DNA of 64,000 nt from Streptomyces sp. NBC_01116. Lineage in GTDB: Bacteria > Actinomycetota > Actinomycetes > Streptomycetales > Streptomycetaceae. A program made the translations under genes and the position numbers. The stretch lies in NCBI RefSeq assembly GCF_041435495.1, contig NZ_CP108644.1, positions 3,271,501-3,335,500 on the forward strand, given 5' to 3'. Shown here one piece after another: positions 47,393 through 56,756 of the stretch (the first letter of the stretch is position 1; each line of letters opens with the position of its first letter). Below the pieces are notes generated by a model. It was not told the origin of the DNA and ran no database searches. It worked only from the letters and a program-made list of their open reading frames with translations.

Positions 47393-48201
47393 GGCTTCTC
47401 CTTGCGGGCGATCGCGAAGATGCGGCGGAACGGGAAGACCGTGCCGTACGGGCCGGGCGGGTAGGCCTCGCGGAGCAGGTCGCGGTATTCGGTGAGGAAG
47501 GCGTCGCGGGCCGCCGGGTCGTCGGCCAGGGCGGTGAGGACGGGGCGCAGTGCGGTGCCCTTGACCCAGTCGAGGACCGCGTCGTCGCCGTGGAGGGTCT
47601 GGAGGTAGGTGGTCTCCCAGACGTCCGCCGTGCAGCCCAGGTCGCGGAGGCGGGTGAGGTAGTCGGCGGGGTCCAGGACCGAGGCGGTGCGGTCGCCGAC
47701 GCCGTGGAGCAGGGGGCGCCAGCGGTCGGATTCACGGAGGGCGGCCAGGAGGGTGTGGCTGGGGGCGGTGAAGTTGCCGGGGACCTGGAAGGCGAGGGTG
47801 CCGCCGGGGGCGAGGGCGTCGAGCCAGCGGGGGAAGTGTTCGGCGTGGCCGGGGATCCACTGGAGTGCGGAGGTGGAGACGATCAGGCCGTACGTCTCGG
47901 TGGGCGCCCAGGTCGCGGCGTCGGCCTCGGCGAAGTCGAGCAGGGGCGGGCGGGCGTGGGCGGCGGCTTCGGCGAGCATCTCGCGCGAGGTGTCGTAGCC
48001 GGTGATCCGGGCGGTCGGCCAGCGGTCCGCGAGGAGGGCGGTGACGTTGCCCGCGCCGCAGCCGAGGTCGGCGATGCGGGGTGCGGGGTGGCCGGGGAGG
48101 TCGCCGACGCGGGCCAGGAGGTCGTGGAAGGGGCGGGTGCGGTGGTCCGCGTGGCGCAGGTACTGCTGCGGGTCCCAGGAGGGCTGGTCGGGTGCGGTCA
48201 T
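47389..48201 (-). CDS. tam: Trans-aconitate 2-methyltransferase
   Basis: A 270-residue S-adenosylmethionine methyltransferase with IADLGCGAGNVTALLADRWP, ARITGYDTSREML, VSTSALQWIPG and LAPGGTLAFQVPGNF, matching Tam. Tam detoxifies trans-aconitate, an inhibitor of aconitase that forms under oxidative stress. An alternative start five codons upstream exists. It is divergent from a MarR gene of the TamR type, with palindromes between them. Confidence 0.9.
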   Translation of the reverse strand: MTAPDQPSWDPQQYLRHADHRTRPFHDLLARVGDLPGHPAPRIADLGCGAGNVTALLADRWPTARITGYDTSREMLAEAAAHARPPLLDFAEADAATWAPTETYGLIVSTSALQWIPGHAEHFPRWLDALAPGGTLAFQVPGNFTAPSHTLLAALRESDRWRPLLHGVGDRTASVLDPADYLTRLRDLGCTADVWETTYLQTLHGDDAVLDWVKGTALRPVLTALADDPAARDAFLTEYRDLLREAYPPGPYGTVFPFRRIFAIARKEKP

Positions 48202-48226
48202 GGGGAACAGGATCACGCCGATAATC

Positions 48227-48254
48227 TCTTGATGTCAAGACACTTGAATTCAAG
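48227..48254. promoter_or_regulatory. Two adjacent palindromes: TamR-type operator
   Basis: TCTTGATGTCAAGA (48227-48240) and CTTGAATTCAAG (48243-48254) are both palindromic, and their outer arms TCTCTTGA/TCAAGAGA also pair. They lie between the divergent tam and MarR starts, matching the known TamR arrangement in S. coelicolor. Confidence 0.85.
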
Positions 48255-48290
48255 AGACTTCACATCGAGGGACCCTCTACACTGATCGAC

Positions 48291-48788
48291 ATGGAGGACG
48301 AGGTCGACCGACTGGTCGCTGCATGGCGCCGAGAGCGCCCCGACCTCGACGTGGAACCACTCGAGGTGCTCAGCCGCGTCTCCCGCCTGGCCCGCCACCT
48401 CGACCGGGCCCGCCGCATAGCCTTCTCCGAGCACAACCTGGAGCCGTGGGAGTTCGACGTGCTGACGTCGCTGCGCCGGGCCGGCGCCCCGTACCAGCTC
48501 TCCCCCGGGCAGCTGCTCACCCAGACCCTGGTCACCTCGGGCACCATGACCAACCGCATCGACCGCCTGACCAAGAAGAACCTCGTCGAGCGGCTGCCCG
48601 ACCCGAGCGACCGGCGCGGCGTCCTCGTCCGGCTCACGACCGAGGGACGCGACAAGGCCGACCAGTCGCTGGCCGGGCTGCTCGACCAGGAGCGCGCCAT
48701 CCTCGGCGAGCTCTCCCGCCAGCAGCGCGGGGAACTGGCCGGGCTACTGCGCCAGTTGACCGCCCCGTTCGACAACATCCCCACGTAG
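48291..48788 (+). CDS. tamR: MarR-family regulator TamR
   Basis: A 165-residue MarR protein: LEPWEFDVLTSLRRAGAPYQ, SPGQLLTQTLVTSGTMTNRI and the wing DPSDRRGVLVRLTTEG. In S. coelicolor TamR represses itself and tam and responds to trans-aconitate and related acids. Its last 45 bases overlap the end of the convergent response-regulator gene. Confidence 0.9.
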   Translation: MEDEVDRLVAAWRRERPDLDVEPLEVLSRVSRLARHLDRARRIAFSEHNLEPWEFDVLTSLRRAGAPYQLSPGQLLTQTLVTSGTMTNRIDRLTKKNLVERLPDPSDRRGVLVRLTTEGRDKADQSLAGLLDQERAILGELSRQQRGELAGLLRQLTAPFDNIPT

Positions 48789-49520
48789 CGGCGGCTCGGC
48801 CGGGCCGACCCCCGCCCGGCGGGCCAGCGCCACCGCCGCCAGCGTCGAGTGGACCCCGAGCTTGCCCAGCACGTTCTGCATATGGGTGCGCACCGTGTGC
48901 GGGGACAGGAACAGCCGCTCGGCGACCGCCTTGCGGCCGAGACCCGCCACCATGCAGCGCAGCACCTCGCGCTCCCGGGGCGTCAGCGAATCCACCAGCC
49001 GCTCGCTCTCGGTGCGGTGCTTGCGGGCGGCGGTCAGCTCCCGCAGTACGCCGGTGAGCAGCGCGGGCGGCAGATGCGTCTCGTCGCGCAGCACGCCCCG
49101 GATCACCGCCAGCAGCCGTTGCAGCGAGCAGTCCTTGGCCACCCAGCCCGAGGCCCCCGCCTGGAGCGCCCGTGCGGCGGCTCGCGGGTCGTCCTTCTCG
49201 GCGAGCACCACCGACCGTACGGCGGGCCGGCCCGAACTGACGCCGGCGACCAGGGAGATGCCGTCGACGACGCCCGCCTCCTCCTGCCGGGGCACGGGGG
49301 CCGCGTGCGCGCCGCCGGTCACCAGGGCGCCCAACTCGGCGTCCACCAGCAGGACGTCGTAATCGCGCCCCTCGGCGGCCGCGCGCTCCAGGGCCCGCAG
49401 CGCGGCCGGCCCGCTGCCCGCCGCGGACACGTCCACGTCCGGCTCGGCCGCGAGGGCCGCCGCGAGCGACTCGGCGAAGATGCGGTGGTCGTCGACCACC
49501 AGAACCCGGATACGCGCCAC
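48744..49520 (-). CDS. LuxR/NarL-family response regulator
   Basis: Starts at a GTG at 49520 and gives 258 residues. The receiver is RVLVVDDHRIFAESLAAALA with phosphoacceptor-type DVLLVDAELG. The HTH is LTPREREVLRCMVAGLGRK, then HTVRTHMQNVLGKLGVHS. No kinase gene is adjacent. A longer frame upstream has composition-driven residues only. It is convergent with tamR, with a 45-base overlap. Confidence 0.88.
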   Translation of the reverse strand: MARIRVLVVDDHRIFAESLAAALAAEPDVDVSAAGSGPAALRALERAAAEGRDYDVLLVDAELGALVTGGAHAAPVPRQEEAGVVDGISLVAGVSSGRPAVRSVVLAEKDDPRAAARALQAGASGWVAKDCSLQRLLAVIRGVLRDETHLPPALLTGVLRELTAARKHRTESERLVDSLTPREREVLRCMVAGLGRKAVAERLFLSPHTVRTHMQNVLGKLGVHSTLAAVALARRAGVGPAEPPLRGDVVERGGQLAQ

Positions 49521-49766
49521 AGAACCCCCATCGGTGGGGACGGACAGCTGCGGGTACGGCGCCCGGAGGGCTCGGTGCGGCCCGCTGTGCTCCGGCCGCC
49601 GCCTTCGCACCGCCTGCCACGCCGCCCCCGGGCGCCGTACCCGGCTCTCTCGCTCCCCTGAATCGGCACCGGCCCCCACCGGTGCTGAACATCAGCGTAC
49701 GGGCGGGGGCCACGGGGGGAAGGCGATTCGCCGAACTGGTTGCCCAAGGTGTTTAGGGTGTGCTTC

Positions 49767-50207
49767 ATGTTCCGTCTTGAGACAGAAGTGGACAAAGAAC
49801 GTCGTACTCTGCTAAGCGTGCGTCTGCACGAGGACAACATCGCGGCCGCGGCCGGCCTGCGTGCGCTGCTCTCCACCCCAGCCGAGCACGAAGTGCCGCT
49901 GGAGGTCTGGGCCTTGGATGAGCAGGGCGAGCTGGTGGGCGGGCTGACCGGGCGGACCTGGGCGTACTGGCTGCACGTCGATCTGCTCTGGGTCGACGCG
50001 CCGCACCGGGGCTCCGGCCTCGGCGCGCGTCTGCTCGCCGAGGCCGAACGGACCGCCCGCACCGAGCGCGCCTGCACCCGGTCGCGGCTGGAGACCTGGG
50101 ACTTCCAGGCTCCCGGCTTCTACCGCAGGCAGGGGTACGAGGAGATCGGCCGGGTCGCGGACTACCCGCCGGGCGTCACCGAGTTCATCCTGGTCAAGGA
50201 GCTGTGA
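49767..50207 (+). CDS. GNAT-family N-acetyltransferase
   Basis: A 146-residue acetyltransferase. The acetyl-CoA loop reads LHVDLLWVDAPHRGSGLGA, followed by RLLAEAERTAR and LETWDFQAPGFYRRQGYEEIG. The ATG at 49767 is chosen as the family-like start. It is divergent from the response regulator and convergent with galK. The substrate is unknown. Confidence 0.85.
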   Translation: MFRLETEVDKERRTLLSVRLHEDNIAAAAGLRALLSTPAEHEVPLEVWALDEQGELVGGLTGRTWAYWLHVDLLWVDAPHRGSGLGARLLAEAERTARTERACTRSRLETWDFQAPGFYRRQGYEEIGRVADYPPGVTEFILVKEL

Positions 50208-50245
50208 ACGGTCGAGGGGCGGTGAACGCGGGGCTCCGCGCCGGC

Positions 50246-51448
50246 TCAGCGCAGTCGGCGCGCCCCGGCCGACGGGATGGCGTCGAAGATCCCCGGGGCC
50301 GTGTGTCCGGCCGCCGCGAACGCCTCGCTGACGGCCTTGGCCACCGTGCCGGCCGACTCCTGCTCCACCAGGACGACCGCCGAGCCGCCGAAACCCCCGC
50401 CGGTCATCCGCGCACCGAGCGCCCCGGCCCCGTTCGCCGCCTCGACGGCCAGGTCCAGTTCGGGGCAGGAGACCCGCAGATCGTCGCGGAGCGAGCGGTG
50501 GCCCTCGTTGAGGACGGGGCCCGCCGCGCGGACGTCGCCCGCGTCGAGCAGGGCGATGACCTGCTCGACCCGGCGGTTGTCGCCGACGACATGGCGCACG
50601 TAGCGGACGACGGACTCGTCCGCCCCGGCGTCGGCGAGCGTGGTGAGGGCCGCGGCGAGGTCCTCGTACCGCAGGTCGCGCAGCATCGGTATGCCGAGCA
50701 GCCGGGCGCCCTCCTCGCAGCCCGCCCGGCGCTCCGCGTACGCCCCGTCGCCGAGCGCGTGCTTGACCCGGGTGTCGACGACCAGCAGTGTCAGGCCCTG
50801 GGCGGCCAGGTCGAAGGGGACCTGGCGCAGGGAGAGGTCGCGGGTGTCCAGGTGGAGGGCGTGGCCCTCGGCGCAGCAGGCCGAGGCCATCTGGTCCATG
50901 ATCCCGCAGGGCACGCCGACGAAGTCGTTCTCGGCGCGGCGGCCGACGACGGCGAGTCCGGGTCCGGTGAGGCCGAGGTGGAAGAGGTCGTTCAGGGCCA
51001 GCGCGGTGACGACCTCCAGGGCGGCGGACGAGGAGAGTCCGGCGCCCGTGGGCACCGTGGAGCTCAGCGCGATGTCCGCGCCGGTGACCGGGTGCCCGGC
51101 CTCGCGCAGCGCCCAGACCACCCCGGCGAGGTAGGCGGCCCAGCCGTGGCCGGAGTGCGGGGCGAGTTCGTCGACGCGCAGGGACACGACGCCGCCGGGG
51201 ACGTCGGAGGAGTAGAGGCGCAGGACGCCGTCGTCGCGGCGGGAGACGGCCGCGACGGCGGTGTGCGGGAGGGCGAGCGGCATGACGAAGCCGTCGTTGA
51301 AGTCGGTGTACTCGCCGATCAGGTTCACCCGTCCGGGTGCCGCCCAGATGCCGTCGGGCTCGCCCCCGTACAGCTCGGCGAAGGTGGCGGCGGGGTCGGT
51401 CCCGGACGGGTCCGCGGCGGTCGTGGACGGCTCGGTGGTCCCGGTCAT
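50246..51448 (-). CDS. galK: Galactokinase
   Basis: A 400-residue GHMP kinase that phosphorylates galactose at C1. It has [20 protein letters not shown], the ATP loop [15 protein letters not shown] and [14 protein letters not shown]. It is the last gene of galTEK and overlaps galE by four bases. Confidence 0.95.
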   Translation of the reverse strand: MTGTTEPSTTAADPSGTDPAATFAELYGGEPDGIWAAPGRVNLIGEYTDFNDGFVMPLALPHTAVAAVSRRDDGVLRLYSSDVPGGVVSLRVDELAPHSGHGWAAYLAGVVWALREAGHPVTGADIALSSTVPTGAGLSSSAALEVVTALALNDLFHLGLTGPGLAVVGRRAENDFVGVPCGIMDQMASACCAEGHALHLDTRDLSLRQVPFDLAAQGLTLLVVDTRVKHALGDGAYAERRAGCEEGARLLGIPMLRDLRYEDLAAALTTLADAGADESVVRYVRHVVGDNRRVEQVIALLDAGDVRAAGPVLNEGHRSLRDDLRVSCPELDLAVEAANGAGALGARMTGGGFGGSAVVLVEQESAGTVAKAVSEAFAAAGHTAPGIFDAIPSAGARRLR

Positions 51449-52443
51449 GGGGTGGTCGTGTCCTCTCGGCGGGCGAACTGCCAGGCGTCGGCGATGATTC
51501 CGGCCAGGTCGGCGCGGGAGGGCTGCCAGCCGAGGCGTTCGACGGCGGTGGCGGCGGAGGCGACGAGGACGGCCGGGTCGCCGCCGCGGCGGGGGGCGGC
51601 GGTCTCGGGGACGGGGTGGCCGGTGACCTTACGGACGGTCTCGATGACCTCGCGGACCGAGAAGCCGTTGCCGTTGCCGAGGTTGCAGATCAGGTGCTCG
51701 CCGGGGGCGGCGGCCCGAAGGGCCAGCAGGTGGGCGTCGGCGAGGTCGGCGACGTGGATGTAGTCGCGGACGCAGGTGCCGTCGGGGGTGGGGTAGTCGT
51801 CGCCGTACACGGAGATCGACTCGCGCTGCCCCAGGGCCACTTGGAGGACCAGCGGGATGAGGTGGGACTCGGGCGTGTGGCGTTCGCCGCAACGGCCGTA
51901 GGCCCCGGCCACGTTGAAGTAGCGCAGCGAGACGGCGGCCAGGCCGTGGGCGGTGGCCTCGCCGCTGATCATGTGGTCGACGGCGAGTTTGGAGGCGCCG
52001 TAGGGGCTGGTGGGGGCGGTGGGGTCGGTCTCGGTGATGGGGCTGGAGACCGGTTCGCCGTAGGTGGCGGCGGTGGAGGAGAAGACGAGGGTGCGCACGC
52101 CGTGCTCGCGCATCGCGGCGAGCAGGGCGGTGGTGCCGCCGACGTTGTTGACCCAGTACTTCTCCGGGTCGACGACGGACTCGCCGACCTGGGAGAAGGC
52201 GGCGAAGTGCAGGACACCGTCGTAGGAGGGGTCCAGGTGGCGGGCCGCGTCCTGGATGCGGCCCTCGACGAACGCCGCGCCGGCCGGGACGCCCGCGCGG
52301 AAGCCGGTGGAGAGGTCGTCCAGGACGGTCACCGTGTGCCCGGCCTCCAGCAGGTGCTGGGCGACGACGCTGCCGACGTAGCCGGCGCCGCCGGTGACCA
52401 GGTACTTCTTCGGGAGCTCGCCGACGTTCGGGGAATCGCTCAC
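51445..52443 (-). CDS. galE: UDP-glucose 4-epimerase
   Basis: A 332-residue short-chain dehydrogenase-type epimerase. It has the NAD loop [25 protein letters not shown] and the catalytic YGASK, and ends with [17 protein letters not shown]. It interconverts UDP-galactose and UDP-glucose. It overlaps both galT and galK by four bases. Confidence 0.95.
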   Translation of the reverse strand: MSDSPNVGELPKKYLVTGGAGYVGSVVAQHLLEAGHTVTVLDDLSTGFRAGVPAGAAFVEGRIQDAARHLDPSYDGVLHFAAFSQVGESVVDPEKYWVNNVGGTTALLAAMREHGVRTLVFSSTAATYGEPVSSPITETDPTAPTSPYGASKLAVDHMISGEATAHGLAAVSLRYFNVAGAYGRCGERHTPESHLIPLVLQVALGQRESISVYGDDYPTPDGTCVRDYIHVADLADAHLLALRAAAPGEHLICNLGNGNGFSVREVIETVRKVTGHPVPETAAPRRGGDPAVLVASAATAVERLGWQPSRADLAGIIADAWQFARREDTTTP

Positions 52444-53483
52444 TTGCTCGCTACCTCTCGCAGTCGCTCGGCCGCGGCCTCCGGCGGCACGTCGTTGATG
52501 AACACGCTCATGCCGGACTCGGATCCCGCGAGGAACTTCAGCTTGCCGGAGGTCCGGCGGATGGTGAAAAGCTCCAGGTGCAGGGCGAAGTCCTCCCGTC
52601 CGGGGACCCTGAACGGCGCCTGGTGCCAGGCGGAGATGTACGGGGTCGGCGGCTCGCCGGGTCCGAAGATCCGGTCGAAGCGCCTCAAGAGTTCCAGATA
52701 GACCTGTGGGAACTCCGTGCGCGCCCGCTCGTCCAGCTCCCGCAGGTCGGGGACGCGGCGGCGGGGGTACAGGTGGACCTCGTAGGGCCAGTGCGCCGCG
52801 TACGGGACGAAGGCGGTCCAGTGGTCGGTGGCGAGGACGACGCGCGAGCCGTCCTTCTCCTCGCGGGCGACCACGTCGTCGAAGAGGTTGCGGCCGGTCT
52901 CCTCGCGGTGGCGGGCGGCGGAGCGGAGCATCAGCTCGGTGCGCGGGGTGACGAAGGGGTAGCCGTAGATCTGGCCGTGCGGGTGGCCGAGGGTGACGCC
53001 GATCTCGGCGCCGCGGTTCTCGAAGCAGAAGACCTGGGTGACCTGGTCGAGTGCGGCGAGGCCGGTGGTGCGGTCGGTCCAGGCGGCGAGGACGAGGGCG
53101 GCCTGTTCCTCGGTGAGGTCGGCGAAGGACGCGTCGTGGTCGGAGGTGAAGCAGACGACCTCGCAGCGGCCCGAGTCGCCGGCGAGGGAGGGGAAGCGGT
53201 TCTCGAAGACGGCGACGTCGTAGTGGTCGTCGGGGATCTCGCTCTGCCGCCCCTCCCGCGTGGGGCAGAGCGGGCAGGCGTCGGCGGGCGGGTGGTAGGT
53301 GCGCGTCTGGCGGTGCGAGGCGATGGCGACCGCGTCGCCGAGCAGCGGGTCGCGGCGGATCTCGGACGAGGTCGAGACGGGATCCAGCGGGCGGTGGTCG
53401 ACGGCGTCGCGGACGGTGTCGTCGGCGGAGTCGTAGTAGATCAGCTCACGGCCGTCGGCCAGGGTCGTAACCGTCTTCTTCAC
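52440..53483 (-). CDS. galT: Galactose-1-phosphate uridylyltransferase
   Basis: A 347-residue HIT-superfamily enzyme with the active-site [10 protein letters not shown], a CPLC-type zinc site near residue 75, and SAWHQAPFR. The start is a GTG at 53483 with GGAGG six bases upstream; 13 more residues in frame have no ribosome site. It is the first gene of galTEK and divergent from the symporter. Confidence 0.94.
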   Translation of the reverse strand: MKKTVTTLADGRELIYYDSADDTVRDAVDHRPLDPVSTSSEIRRDPLLGDAVAIASHRQTRTYHPPADACPLCPTREGRQSEIPDDHYDVAVFENRFPSLAGDSGRCEVVCFTSDHDASFADLTEEQAALVLAAWTDRTTGLAALDQVTQVFCFENRGAEIGVTLGHPHGQIYGYPFVTPRTELMLRSAARHREETGRNLFDDVVAREEKDGSRVVLATDHWTAFVPYAAHWPYEVHLYPRRRVPDLRELDERARTEFPQVYLELLRRFDRIFGPGEPPTPYISAWHQAPFRVPGREDFALHLELFTIRRTSGKLKFLAGSESGMSVFINDVPPEAAAERLREVASK

Positions 53484-53728
53484 CAGTGTCCTCCACCCGA
53501 TCCTCCCAACATAATCGCACATAACAAATCACAAGCGAACAGCTCAGGTCAATGCCTGCGGGACCGACCGGATCAGGCGGGATCGCCGGACGCATGGGGC
53601 CACATACCTGGACATTCACCCGCACTCGATCACGATCGAACAAAGAACCCCAACGAGAGTGTTCATTTCTCGAACACAGAGGCGTAAGTTCCGTCGGGTT
53701 CAGTTCGCGCAACGAAGCGAGTACCCCC
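53484..53728. promoter_or_regulatory. gal operon/symporter control region
   Basis: An AT-rich patch at 53508-53540 reads, on the minus strand, TTGTGATTTGTTATGTGCGA, and holds a plausible promoter for galT. An exact inverted repeat GTGTTC-7-GAACAC (53659-53677) lies 52 bases before the symporter start. In Streptomyces the gal operon is galactose-induced and glucose-repressed from its upstream promoter. Confidence 0.55.
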
Positions 53729-55399
53729 ATGCACACACTTGCCGAAGGGCTCCGGCTCCCCACGAACGGGCTCGACTACGCCATCCTGGCGATCTACTTC
53801 GTCGTCGTACTCGGCATCGGCTTCGCGGCCCGCGCCAGTGTGAGAACGAGCCTCGACTTCTTCCTCTCCGGACGGTCACTGCCCGCCTGGGTCACCGGGC
53901 TCGCCTTCGTCGCGGCGAACCTGGGCGCCACCGAGATCCTCGGCATGGCGGCCACCGGCGCGCAGTACGGCGTCGCGGTGGTGCACTGGTACTGGATCGG
54001 CGCCATCCCCGCCATGGTCTTCCTCGGCCTGGTGATGATGCCGTTCTACTACCGCTCCAAGGTGCGCTCCGTGCCGGAGTTCCTGCTCCAGCGGTTCGAC
54101 AAGTCCGCGCACCTGCTCAGCTCCGTGCTCTTCGCGTTCGCGGCGATCCTCATCGCGGGCGTCAACCTCTACGCCCTGTCGATCGTCGTGGAGGCGCTCC
54201 TCGGCTGGCCGCAGTGGGTCGCGATCGTCGTCGCGGGGCTGTTCGTCCTGGTCTACATCACGATCGGCGGGCTCTCCTCGGCGATCTACAACGAGGTGCT
54301 CCAGTTCTTCGTCATCCTCGCCGCGCTGATCCCCCTCACCGTCCTCGGCCTGAAGCGGGTCGGCGGCTGGGACGCCATGAGCGACTCGCTGACGAAGCAG
54401 CACGGCGGGGACTTCATGACCGCCTGGGGCGGCACCGGCATCGGTGACGCCAACCCGCTGGGCGCCAACTGGCTGACGATCATCCTCGGTCTCGGCTTCG
54501 TGCTGTCCTTCGGCTACTGGACGACGAACTTCGCCGAGGTGCAGCGCGCCCTGTCCGCGAAGAACCTCTCCGCCGCCAAGCGCACCCCGCTGATCGCCGC
54601 GTTCCCGAAGATCTTCATCGTCTTCGCCGTGATGATCCCGGGCCTGGTCGCCGCGGTCATCGTGCCCAAGATCGGCACCCCGGACTCCGACCTCACCTAC
54701 AACGACGCGATACCCCTGCTCATGCAGGAGCTGCTGCCCAACGGTGTGCTCGGCATCGCGGTGACCGGTCTGCTCGCCGCGTTCATGGCGGGCATGGCGG
54801 CCAACGTGTCCTCGTTCAACACGGTGTTCACCACCGACATCTGGCAGCGGTACGTGGTGAAGGACAAGCCCGACGCCTACTACCTGCGCTTCGGGCGGCT
54901 GATCACGGCGATCGGTGTGCTGGCCTCGATCGGCACGGCGTTCATCGCCGCCGGCTTCTCGAACATCATGAGCTACCTCCAGACGCTGTTCTCGTTCTTC
55001 AACGTCCCGATGTTCGTCGTCTTCATCATCGGCATGTTCTGGAAGCGGGCCTCGATGAAGTCCGGCGTCTGGGGCCTGGTCGCGGGCACCGGGGCCGCGA
55101 TGGTCAACTACTTCTGGATCTACAAGGGCGGGATCATCGACATCCCGTCCGACCAGGGCGCCAACTTCGTCTCCGCGATCGTCGGCTTCGTCGCCGGAGC
55201 CGTCGTCATGGTCGCCGTCACCCTCTTCACCGCTCCCAAGCCCGAAGCGGAGCTGGCCGGCCTGGTGTACGGGACCGAGTCGCCGGACCCCGACGAGGCA
55301 CTCGACGAGGCCGACAGCGCCTGGTACCGCAAGCCCGCGCTGCTCGGCTGGGGCGCGGTCGTGCTCGCCGCCGCCTGCTACCTCCCCTACTCGTTCTGA
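53729..55399 (+). CDS. Sodium:solute symporter (SSS family), likely sugar uptake
   Basis: A 556-residue transporter with about 14 helices. It has GLDYAILAIYFVVVLGIGF, the FFLSGRSLPAWVTGLAFVAA block, GATEILGMAATGAQYG, and NEVLQFFVILAALIPL. The SSS/SGLT fold couples solute entry to a sodium gradient. Its place opposite galTEK suggests galactose or glucose uptake. It is followed by a small membrane protein. Confidence 0.9.
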   Translation: MHTLAEGLRLPTNGLDYAILAIYFVVVLGIGFAARASVRTSLDFFLSGRSLPAWVTGLAFVAANLGATEILGMAATGAQYGVAVVHWYWIGAIPAMVFLGLVMMPFYYRSKVRSVPEFLLQRFDKSAHLLSSVLFAFAAILIAGVNLYALSIVVEALLGWPQWVAIVVAGLFVLVYITIGGLSSAIYNEVLQFFVILAALIPLTVLGLKRVGGWDAMSDSLTKQHGGDFMTAWGGTGIGDANPLGANWLTIILGLGFVLSFGYWTTNFAEVQRALSAKNLSAAKRTPLIAAFPKIFIVFAVMIPGLVAAVIVPKIGTPDSDLTYNDAIPLLMQELLPNGVLGIAVTGLLAAFMAGMAANVSSFNTVFTTDIWQRYVVKDKPDAYYLRFGRLITAIGVLASIGTAFIAAGFSNIMSYLQTLFSFFNVPMFVVFIIGMFWKRASMKSGVWGLVAGTGAAMVNYFWIYKGGIIDIPSDQGANFVSAIVGFVAGAVVMVAVTLFTAPKPEAELAGLVYGTESPDPDEALDEADSAWYRKPALLGWGAVVLAAACYLPYSF

Positions 55400-55414
55400 T
55401 CGGAGGAACTCACC

Positions 55415-55735
55415 ATGTCCGACCTGCACAAGGAAGTCTCCGAGCTGGAGCGCAAGTCCGCCACCGCCGCCCGTCTCTTCGACATCCGGCGGATCATCGG
55501 CGGCCTGTTCGTGGTCTACGGAGTGATCGTCACCATCGCCGGCATCAGCCCGTCCGACGCCGACCTGAAGAAGGCCGAGGGCGTCCACATCAACCTGTGG
55601 ACGGGCCTCGCCATGCTGGCGCTCGGCCTCTTCTTCCTCGTCTGGATGAAGCTGCGCCCGGCCGAGGCCCCGGCGGCCCCGGAAGCGGAGCCGGCCCCGG
55701 TCCCGGGCACGGAGCCGGGGTCCGACGCGGGCTGA
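55415..55735 (+). CDS. Small membrane protein, companion to the symporter
   Basis: A 106-residue protein with two helices (IIGGLFVVYGVIVTIAGIS and INLWTGLAMLALGLFFLVW) and a Pro/Glu-rich tail. It starts 15 bases after the symporter stop with GGAGGAA as ribosome site. It is probably an accessory subunit; no enzymatic motif is present. Confidence 0.8.
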   Translation: MSDLHKEVSELERKSATAARLFDIRRIIGGLFVVYGVIVTIAGISPSDADLKKAEGVHINLWTGLAMLALGLFFLVWMKLRPAEAPAAPEAEPAPVPGTEPGSDAG

Positions 55736-55777
55736 CCCGCCCCGCCCGCCCGTCCGCCAGGCCCGCGGGGCCCTACG

Positions 55778-56503
55778 TCACCCGCGCTGCCCGGGGACGT
55801 ACGGCCCCCGCGGCGTACCGCAGTGGTCCGCGGCCCTCTCCAGCAGTCCCGTACGGGCGGCGAGGGCCGCCGCCTCCAGGCGGGAGCCGACCCCGAGCTT
55901 CATCAGGACCCGCTGGACGTGGGTGCGGGCGGTGCTCGGGGCGATGTCCATGCCCGCCGCGATCAGCCGGGTGCCCTCGCCCTCGGCGACCCGCACCAGC
56001 ACCTCCGCCTCGCGCGGGGTGAGCATCCGCAGCAGCCGCCGCCCCTCGTCGTCGGGCTGGGCCGTCGGGTTGAGCAGTTCGGCGAAGGCCCCCCGCAGCA
56101 GCTGCGGGGCGATGGCGCTCTCCCCCGCCCGCGCCTTGAGCATGGCCCGCTCGACGCCCTCGATGCGCTCGTCGTGCCGGACGTACCCCGCGGCCCCGGC
56201 GGCGAACGCCGCGGCGATCCCGCGCGGACTGGGCACCGGCCCGAGGACCACCACCGCCACCTGCGGGCGCTCCTGGCCGATGCGCGTGATCGGGTCGAAG
56301 ACGCCGGGTGCGGCGGGCGATGCCGTACCGAACAGGCAGACCTCCGGGGCCCTGCCGACCACCAGTTCCGCCGCCCCGGACGTCGGCGCCGCCGCGGCGA
56401 GCACCCGGTGCCCGCGCAGTTTCAGCGCCGAGGCGAGTGCCTCGGCGAGCAGCCGGTGATCGTCGACCACCATGAGCCGCACGCCCACGGTCCTCACCCC
56501 CAT
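55778..56503 (-). CDS. LuxR-family response regulator-like protein with degenerate receiver
   Basis: A 241-residue protein from an ATG at 56503. The receiver starts RLMVVDDHRLLAEALASALK, but the strand that should carry the phosphoacceptor Asp reads APEVCLFGTASP, with no Asp. The HTH is LTPREAEVLVRVAEGEGTR, then IAPSTARTHVQRVLMKLGVG. It therefore probably works without phosphorylation. It is convergent with the symporter pair. Confidence 0.85.
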   Translation of the reverse strand: MGVRTVGVRLMVVDDHRLLAEALASALKLRGHRVLAAAAPTSGAAELVVGRAPEVCLFGTASPAAPGVFDPITRIGQERPQVAVVVLGPVPSPRGIAAAFAAGAAGYVRHDERIEGVERAMLKARAGESAIAPQLLRGAFAELLNPTAQPDDEGRRLLRMLTPREAEVLVRVAEGEGTRLIAAGMDIAPSTARTHVQRVLMKLGVGSRLEAAALAARTGLLERAADHCGTPRGPYVPGQRG

Positions 56504-56688
56504 GCCCCCCGTACGCCCGGCCCCCGGACTCCTGCCCCGGCAAGCTACACGCTTGTTCGACACCGCGCGGCCCTTACGTGGGAGAAGCCCCCCGGAGTGC
56601 CGAATTCTGTGCCATTCGGACCTTGTTGACCTGTGTTCATGACCCGTTGACCGGCATGTCCCGATCACTTCACGGGCGGAAAACGATC

Positions 56689-56722
56689 GGCCCCGCCGGT
56701 GAGGTGATCGACCGGCGGGGCC
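56689..56722 (-). terminator. Perfect 12-bp stem terminator of the beta-propeller genes
   Basis: GGCCCCGCCGGT (56689-56700) pairs exactly with 56711-56722 over ten bases. It lies 35 bases past the stop of the leftward propeller gene. Confidence 0.8.
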
Positions 56723-56756
56723 TGGCACTGCGGGACGCTCCCGGGGAGCGCGGTGA

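Noticed and set aside
53876..55588. 570-residue frame opposite the sodium:solute symporter
   Set aside because: It is antisense and dominated by Asp, Glu, Arg, Gly and Gln. The plus strand carries the real membrane protein.
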